Of a DNA stretch of 64,000 nucleotides, positions 58,070 through 64,000 are shown piece by piece. Below the pieces are notes generated by a model. The model was not told where the DNA came from. It saw only the letters and a program-made list of their open reading frames with translations, and did no database searches. Made by a program: the position numbers and the translations under genes. Source of the DNA: Omphalotus guepiniiformis (taxonomy: Eukaryota > Basidiomycota > Agaricomycetes > Agaricales > Omphalotaceae); contig JAQOOI010000022.1 of assembly GCA_028554645.1 (NCBI GenBank), positions 310,001 through 374,000 on the forward strand, written 5' to 3'. Within the stretch, counting starts at the first letter, position 1. Every line of letters begins with the position of its first letter.

Positions 58070-58780
58070 ATGGCTGAAGATTTCGATCTAGAGTCCCTCG
58101 TTCATCTCGAACAAACGTATGTTTATCCTCATCCAATTCACCACCCATCTAACCCAAAAACACAGGTTCTACGACTCTGGTTATGCGGATGGTTTCGCCC
58201 ACGGTAGAATCCACGGACTCATCGAAGGTCGTGCTCTAGGCCGCGAAAAAGGATTTGAGATGTGGGAGGAATTAGGGTTTTATGAGGGTTTTGCGTTGAT
58301 GTGGAAAGCTGTTTATATTTCTGCTGGGAAGACAGATTCTGAGTGAGTGAGCCATACATCCAAGAGTCTTGTTACCCTCACCTCGTTTAACTCCCCAGTC
58401 GCGTCGTACACCACACCACTCACCTCCTCTCTCTCATCTCTCAATTCCCTCGCGTCAATCCCTCTGCTGCTGCAGACTCTACGGCGTCAGAATTAGACAT
58501 CCCAAAACTCTTTCGACAGATCCGCTCGAGATACAAACTCCTTTGCTCTTCTCTAGGCGTCCGACCTAGCCTTCGTGCTTCTGCTTCTGCTTCTGCGGTC
58601 CCAGCTCAGGACCAAGATGGCACTTCGGTTCCACATGTACAAGATGAAGAGGAGAAGGGTATGAGTGCAGCGATTGAGGTTGAGGGTGCGTTGACAGGAA
58701 ATGGTTCTGGAGGTGGACGGAAGACGAACAAGAGATCGGTGTGGGCTGTCGAAGAGCCTGGGGGGTCATTAAACTTTTGA
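58070..58780 (+). CDS. LTO1: LTO1 homologue (Yae1-type repeat protein, Fe-S maturation adaptor)
   Basis: Three exons (58070-58116, 58166-58342, 58399-58780) give 201 residues. The start MAEDFDLESLVHLEQT leads straight into FYDSGYADGFAHGRIHGLIE, then GRALGREKGFEMWEELGFYEG, the Gly-rich repeat shared by Yae1 and Lto1/ORAOV1. A C-terminal half with SLISQFPRVNP and a short helical segment follows, ending VEEPGGSLNF; Lto1 proteins commonly end in an aromatic residue. In yeast, the Yae1-Lto1 complex links the cytosolic CIA targeting complex to the ABC protein Rli1 so that Rli1 receives its Fe-S clusters, which is essential for ribosome function. The length is a little above the yeast protein because of a low-complexity insert. 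Confidence 0.88.
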
Positions 58781-59292
58781 TGATATACTCAACGAAGGAC
58801 TCTCATCATCGACACGAATTCTCTCCGGGCTTTGCGTACGTGGGACCCGATCAGAACGCAATTCCCCTTATGCGTGTACCCGTCGGCGCGTCGTATGCGA
58901 CGTACTTATCGCTCAACGGCGGACACAGCGGCCGTAGGACGAGGGACAGTCTGTCTCAATGGTACTTATGTATCCTCTTCTCCTCCCCTCATTATGTAAC
59001 CGAAAACTAACGAACTGTGTTTAGGTACAAATGACAACTAGCGAAGAAGACTCCACGAGACGCGTAACTCTACACTGTTATTAAAGCGACTCGAATGTAT
59101 TTCTCATCAAGTAGAATGTTAATGATGAATACAATAATACAAACTTGCGGTTGAGATCCACTGAGATGCGCTTGCTGTCGATGGAGATCAAGGTTAGGCC
59201 AAAATGGAAACAGGACCGTCTTCATAGCGCCCAGTGTCTTTCTCCTTCTCTTCGAGTCTTCGTACACGTCCTTGTTTTCAGCACCCAGGCAT
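58781..59292. other. Convergent 3' region of LTO1 and adenosine kinase
   Basis: It lies between the two stop codons. A plus-strand frame at about 58782-59010 (FSPGFAYVGPDQNAIPLMRV ...) is open and could end as SQWYK after a short intron, but it has no own start context and no family I recognise. I treat it as probable 3' UTR. Confidence 0.4.
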
Positions 59293-60674
59293 CTACAGTA
59301 TCTTCACCTTTGGCCACTTGTACTGAGGACCAACCTTCGGGCGGAAAAGCCTTCAGTTAAATCCAATCTTTCCAAACAACACCTACCTGTCCAACACACA
59401 TAGCAGCAAGCCTATGCCCAATCTCAACACACAAATCCACCTCCCTTCCCATCACATACGCCCCCAAAAAACCCCCAACAAACGCATCCCCAGCAGCATT
59501 CGTATCAACAATCTCCTCATCCCTCAAAGGCTTCACTGGATACACCCTCGCATTATCAGAGTCATCCGCGCTGACTACCGTAGTTGCTTTCGCCCCATGA
59601 GTAATGATAACGAGTCTAGGGGGTATTGGGTTTATTTTCGGAAGTAAGGAGATAGCTTTTGCTATGGCGGGAATGTTTTTGGGGTCTGGGAGGTCGTTGC
59701 GGGTGCCCCAGGCTTCGGCTTCTGCTTCGTTGGTGATTATTATATCGCAGTATGGAGAGATTGAGAGGATTTGGTTGTTGAAGAGTTGAGGGATGTAAGG
59801 TGCTGAGAAGTTTAGTACGAAGATCTGCGAGAGTCAGTTGCCTAGTTAAATAATCTTCATATTCGGACACACCTTTCCTGCTGCAGATACCCTTTGACTC
59901 AGTCCGAGTATGATATCGGGGTTATGAGTCAACATATACCCTTCAGCATAAAAAACCTTTGCTGAATCAATAAACGGTGTGACCGCAGAAGAATTCAGAT
60001 GCGATTCGTCTAGGTCTTTAGCGACTCGAAGAGTAGTGACAAGTGATCTTCTCTGAAGCATGAATAAAGGTCGCAGAAAATGAATCTCTTCCAAGTTCTT
60101 ACCTATGATGACCAGTAATGACAACAGCACAAGCACCCGTCTTTCTCCCTTTCTTAACCTGATAGATATCGAGGACACCTTCACGTTGATTCGCAGCTTT
60201 GAGCTGTTCGGCGAGGTCGTCATCGCCAACGCATCCGACGAAAACTACGGAGTTGGGTGGTAGGATGTACTATGTACGTGGGGCGGTAGAGAAAAGAGAG
60301 GGAGGGAGAGAGGGAGAGGGAGGGAGGGAGAGAGATCACGACTTGAACTTGAATAGAAACGATCAAGGTCACCGCACGGCAGCTCCTCGTGCAGTATTTT
60401 GAGCTGCACCTCCTGCGACATAGACTGCTGAATGATTGCTTGTAATTTCATCGTAGCTACCATATTGTAAATCAATCCAGTGAGACGGCTGTATCTAAAG
60501 CGAAGCTTGAGAACTTACATCGGTTCTTGTTTATCACTCGCAAGGATGGCATCGTTCGGTTTTAGTTCGTATTTTTGAAGTAATTCTTCTCCTCTTTCTC
60601 GTACTTGAATATCGATGAGGGGGTGGCCGATGCAGAATAAGGGATAGGGTGAATGAGATTGTGAAGGATTCATG
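59293..60674 (-). CDS. ADO1: Adenosine kinase (PfkB/ribokinase family)
   Basis: Multi-exon gene on the minus strand, start 60674 (MNPSQSHSPYPLFCIGHPL), stop 59293. Residues about 20-75 carry GHPLIDIQV and the substrate-side motif YVAGGAAQNTARGAA. The core has NSVVFVGCVGDDDLAEQLK and DIYQVKKGRKTGACAVVITG, then AEGYMLTHNPDIILGLSQRV, VLNFSAPYIPQLFNN and ITNEAEAEAWG. The PfkB signature with the catalytic Asp is present: VDTNAAGDAFVGGFLGAYV. The last small exon reads VGPQYKWPKVKIL. It phosphorylates adenosine to AMP in the cytosol with ATP, serving purine salvage and removing the adenosine released by the methyl cycle. A purine-rich (GGGA)n tract lies in the second intron on the plus strand. All key motifs are present. 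Confidence 0.93.
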
Positions 60675-61074
60675 GGAAGGTAATGGAGTTATCTAAACCC
60701 CCCTCAGGAGCAGTAATTGAAGCTCCCATTCAATTTCGGTCAACTTCCTTGCACGTTACCGTCTTACTGATACACTGACAGCGGCGCCAAAGGCTTGCGT
60801 AGTCCCTCGGCCAACAATCTCTTTGCAATTGCAATTGTATACATGTATACAATAACTCTCCTCTGCACCACCTTACGAAGATAATCTACAGCTACTCCGA
60901 GTAAATTCATTCTTGCCACACCGGCATCATGATTCTGGTTCTACAAGTCACGTCTCTGGCGGCGGCCTTCGTAGCCTGAGGTGTATATATAAGAATCCAT
61001 CATACCTTGCCTTCCTTCCATCCTTCAATCGATCCCCAACAACCCACTTGAACTCACCCTCACCACACCACAAA
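60675..61074. promoter_or_regulatory. Divergent promoter region of adenosine kinase and SDR gene
   Basis: This 400-bp spacer lies between outward-facing starts. On the SDR side TATATATAA occurs at about 60983-60992, roughly 85-90 bp before the ATG at 61075, followed by a C/T/A-rich leader (CCACACCACAAA) typical of well-expressed fungal genes. Confidence 0.6.
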
Positions 61075-62452
61075 ATGTCTCCTTCACCTCTAGTCTGGCT
61101 TATCACAGGAACATCGTACGTCGCGTCGCGTCCGATCTACTACGATAACTAACTAACATCGTCTCGGATGACCGGCAGCACTGGACTCGGACGTGAACTC
61201 ACCCTAGCGGCCTTAAAACGCGGAGACAAAGTCATCGCAACAGCACGTCCACGTTCGTTCTCTCAAATCCAAGATCTCAAAACCAAAGGGGCGGATACAC
61301 TCGAACTTGATGTTACTTCGCCGATAGAGACACTACATGAAGTTGCTAAGAAGGCTGTTGCGATATATGGACAGGTGGATGTGGTAGTGAATAATGCTGG
61401 TGTGTCTTCAAGTTTCACTTTTGTACCTATAGTATTCAGTGTTCACTAAAACTTCGTTTGACTGAATCACTACTTAGGATACTTCCTCGTTGGTGCCGTT
61501 GAGGAGAACACGTACGTTCCAAACGCGTCTATCTACTTATCTGCATTCAATTCTCTCATCTGATGGCGTTGTGTTTTTAGACCTCAGGAAACATCCGATC
61601 TGTACAAGTAAGTAAACCTTGTTTGTTTGTTATGAACTTGTTCTTCTCCTTCATGGTATGTATGTATTCACGAATGATCTCACCTCACAGCACAAACGTT
61701 TTCGGAGCCGTGAACGTTTCTCGTGCCTTCTTGCCATACATGCGTCAACGCAAGTCCGGTACAATCATATTCATGGGTTCAATCGGCGGATGGAGGTTAG
61801 CTTTCGATCCTTATTAACCTCAGGGCAGACTAGAAAAATCTTGCTGAAAATTATACCTCCGTTGAACAACAGAGACAGCGGTGCGCCTAATGCAGGATTA
61901 TACGCTTCTACGAAATATGCACTACGAGGTCAGCTCTGAGCGCTAGCCCTCAGTACATCGATGTTCTAATGCAAGTCGAAAAAAATAGGTATCAACGCAA
62001 CACTCAACGCCGAAATCGCTCCACTAGGTCTCCGAAGTATCTGTGTCGATTTCGGGTACTTCCGTACAGAGTTCCTTACATCAGATCATCGCAAGCCTCA
62101 CGTAGGAAGAATAGCAGATTACGAGGAGATAACTAAAAAAGCTGAAGATTTCCTACAGGGTGAGTCAAGATTCATTCCATTCATTTCTCCGAGTCTTCAA
62201 GTTGTTTGAGTCTCGACTTACCCCCCTCGAAACTTTTTTTCAGCTTACAACGGAAAACAACCAGGGGATCCGGTAAAAGGTGTCGAAGTACTCCTTGATC
62301 TTGTTCGTGATGAGGGCGTCGCAAAGGGTAAACCTTTCCCTGTGAATATACAACTTGGAAGTGATTGTTATAATACTGTAAAGTCGGAGATGGAGGTGGT
62401 GCTTAAAAGGATGGAAGAATGGAAGGAGGTTTCGAAGAGTACTGATATTTAG
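61075..62452 (+). CDS. Short-chain dehydrogenase/reductase (classical SDR)
   Basis: Multi-exon gene, start 61075 (MSPSPLVWLITG), stop 62450-62452 after SKSTDI. The first join, within the cofactor motif, gives LITGTSTGLGRELTLAAL, the TGxxxGxG NAD(P) site. The motifs VIATARPR and ELDVTS (Asp near the adenine ring), NNAG, and the catalytic set Ser (GSIGGWR), Tyr-x-x-x-Lys (YASTK) follow in order. An arginine after the second strand (ATARPR) suggests NADP(H). The closest general type is the fungal oxidoreductase group that also contains retinol-dehydrogenase-like SDRs; the substrate is unknown. Splicing at 61798 to about 61870 joins GGWR to DSGAPNAGLYAS. All catalytic residues are present, so the gene should be functional. 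Confidence 0.9.
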
Positions 62453-63864
62453 GAGTACATAGGTGTATGTAGATGATGATGTTTTGTAGTATAAGTGTCA
62501 CTGAAAGAAAAATCCCAAATTGGGAGTTGATGGGTACAGTTTATATATCTACATATGTTGCAAAGGCAAAGAAGGGTTGGCAAATCCGGGTGTTCCGTTG
62601 AATGGTGAACATCTTGATGTGAAGAACTTCGATGCTTTCTTTACCTAGCACAGGTGGTCAGTGAACAAATTGCAAGAGGCGCCCAAGCGCGTTACGCGCC
62701 GCGTCGTGCGAGAGAATATCCACGCTAATTTATATTTCATAGAAATATTTCAAGGTTCATGTCAAGTCAATCAAACCAACACCTTTTGCTTTCCGTGCAC
62801 TCAATTCATCCGTCCGAGTCGAGCTCTCCTAAGGTTCGAAGAATTACCCAACGATGGTGATATAAATGCAACCAAGTGTACGGTAAAAAAAACAAAAGGT
62901 TATGATAGATCTCTCCGAAAAAAGGCACTACTGCGGCCTGCCTAGACAGGATGTCCATGTCCATAGTGGCCTCCCATGGGCCACGCCAAACGGTTGACTA
63001 GCTTGAAGGAAGAAAACAGATGGAGGTGGGTGTACACCGACACCAAAGCTTAGAGCTAGTACTTGTTGGGGGTCGGAAGTGGTGCGTTTGGGCCTGCAGC
63101 AGGCAAAAATTGCTCGGCTGTGAGCATGCATGGTTGAGTAGGTTGAGCGGGGACAGAGGAAAGCAAGGAGGAGGTCAATGAGGTTAGGGAGAGAGCAACC
63201 TTCGTCATGTTGCCCTTCGTGGACTCTGGCCTGAAGAAACGAAGCATGTTAGCCTTGCCTATTCTGCGCGCTGAAGTCCCACGACTCGGAGGACGTTGGA
63301 GGGTCCAAAAGCTGGCTGCTGTGAGAGGTTCGAGAGTCGCTGGTAACTCTGGGCCTCTTGAACGGGGTACCTTCAGCCTGAAAGTACCGAGGCCTGAAGT
63401 GGTTCGGCGCGAAGTACGGGGGCTGAGGAAGAGGGAATGTGCCGAGCTCGGGCGTGGATAGGTGATTGAATTGTGTGCGCTCCTGACACGTAACATATTG
63501 CAGCACACTGTCGTTTCTGTCATTACTGTAATATCGGCTGAGAGTATATCCTGATGAGTGTCTTTCCTCTCTGAGTAGGAAGAATTGAAACTCACTTTTC
63601 TTGTCTTGTGGAAAAGGTCGGCAGTCGGACACTACCTGATCAGATGTGGTATCTTTGATCGAGGCCGTGTCGTTCGTGCACTGAAAACTTTAGGCATAAT
63701 CGTCGAAGCTGGTTTCCGAGGAAAGAAATTGGAATAGATAGAATGGCTCTGGTGCGGCTACACCAAGAGAGCAGGAAGAAAAGTGAAGAAGAAGAATGCA
63801 GTAATCGCAATAGTGTGGGATAAGAGCACGAAAATGCGTCGAGCCTCAGGTGACCGTGATGTGT
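62453..63864. other. Right-side region without a firm gene
   Basis: A minus-strand frame pair at 63056-63632 has no recognisable domain. Its 3' part starts at a Met near 63210 (MTKVALSLTSLTSSLLSS) and looks like a possible short leader followed by a Pro-rich tail, which is too weak to call. The plus-strand frame at 62661-62945 is also unassigned. The left 200 bp should be the SDR 3' UTR. Confidence 0.35.
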
Positions 63865-63897
63865 TTGGACCTTCGTCTACATTCCTATTGACTTTCA

Positions 63898-64000
63898 GTG
63901 CCCGAAGTGTGGGAAATACTTCGCGAGGAATGACGCGTTGAAGCGCCATCTGAGGGGGACCGGGAAGAAGGCATGTTCAGGAAAGAAGAAAGGAGTGCAA
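63898..64000 (+). CDS. Partial C2H2-type zinc finger gene, cut by window edge
   Basis: After an acceptor (CTTTCAG, about 63891-63897) an open frame reads CPKCGKYFARNDALKRHLRG and then a Lys/Gly-rich stretch to the window end without a stop. The Cys-x2-Cys ... His pattern is a classical finger, with a Cys (TGKKAC) where the second His may be expected, a variant common in agaricomycete last fingers. The exon just upstream and the start are not resolved. A nucleic-acid-binding function is likely. Confidence 0.55.

Noticed and set aside
58741..59010. Plus-strand frame FSPGFAYVGPDQ... after LTO1
   Set aside because: It has no start of its own, no family, and overlaps the expected 3' UTR. It is kept only as a note in the spacer entry.
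63056..63595. Pheromone-precursor-like or secreted peptide on the minus strand
   Set aside because: The C-terminus is PTPNKY with no CAAX box, the leader is weakly hydrophobic, and no repeat units are present.
1..64000. tRNA genes, CRISPR arrays, rRNA
   Set aside because: I looked for T-arm-like GGTTCGAATCC blocks, regularly spaced repeats and rRNA cores and found none convincing by eye.

Overview
The window looks like nuclear DNA of a basidiomycete, probably an Agaricomycete. Genes sit on both strands and are cut by many short introns, mostly 45-80 bp with GT-AG ends. The protein families are typical fungal ones: two Zn2Cys6 regulators, paired C2H2 fingers of Msn2/4-like layout, a fungal homeodomain protein, a DUF2235 hydrolase and an F-box/LRR-like protein. 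I saw no ribosomal, mitochondrial or viral genes, no CRISPR array and no tRNA I could support. All exon borders were read by eye from splice signals and from continuity of recognisable domains.

Layout. 1.25-5.33 kb (+): Zn2Cys6 transcription factor. 6.61-8.96 kb (+): MFS sugar transporter. 9.40-10.30 kb (-): homeodomain protein. 11.38-13.35 kb (+): conserved membrane-anchored fungal protein of unknown function. 14.0-14.7 kb (-): small zinc-ribbon-like protein. 15.66-17.0 kb (+): broken kinase-like gene. 17.99-21.38 kb (+): GRAM/VASt sterol-transfer protein. 21.95-23.9 kb: two decayed genes. 25.13-27.77 kb (+): DUF2235 hydrolase gene interrupted by a 308-bp MITE. 28.11-28.79 kb (-): centrin, divergent from an F-box protein (28.95-30.49 kb, +). 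30.76-32.07 kb (-): ING-family PHD protein. 35.36-38.50 kb (-) and 51.23-52.71 kb (+): two paralogous C2H2 regulators, head to head across 12.7 kb with no recognisable gene. 53.70-57.73 kb (-): second Zn2Cys6 factor. 58.07-58.78 kb (+): LTO1 homologue. 59.29-60.67 kb (-): adenosine kinase. 61.08-62.45 kb (+): short-chain dehydrogenase. The right edge carries part of another zinc-finger gene.

The window is rich in regulators: six DNA-binding or chromatin proteins, plus a partial zinc finger. It also holds housekeeping genes for the spindle pole, Fe-S protein maturation, purine salvage and sterol traffic. No gene cluster or pathway neighbourhood is evident. The most notable points are the MITE placed inside a conserved codon of the DUF2235 gene, the inverted C2H2 paralogue pair, and two introns (sugar transporter and homeodomain gene) bounded by direct repeats where no canonical splice restores the conserved domain.
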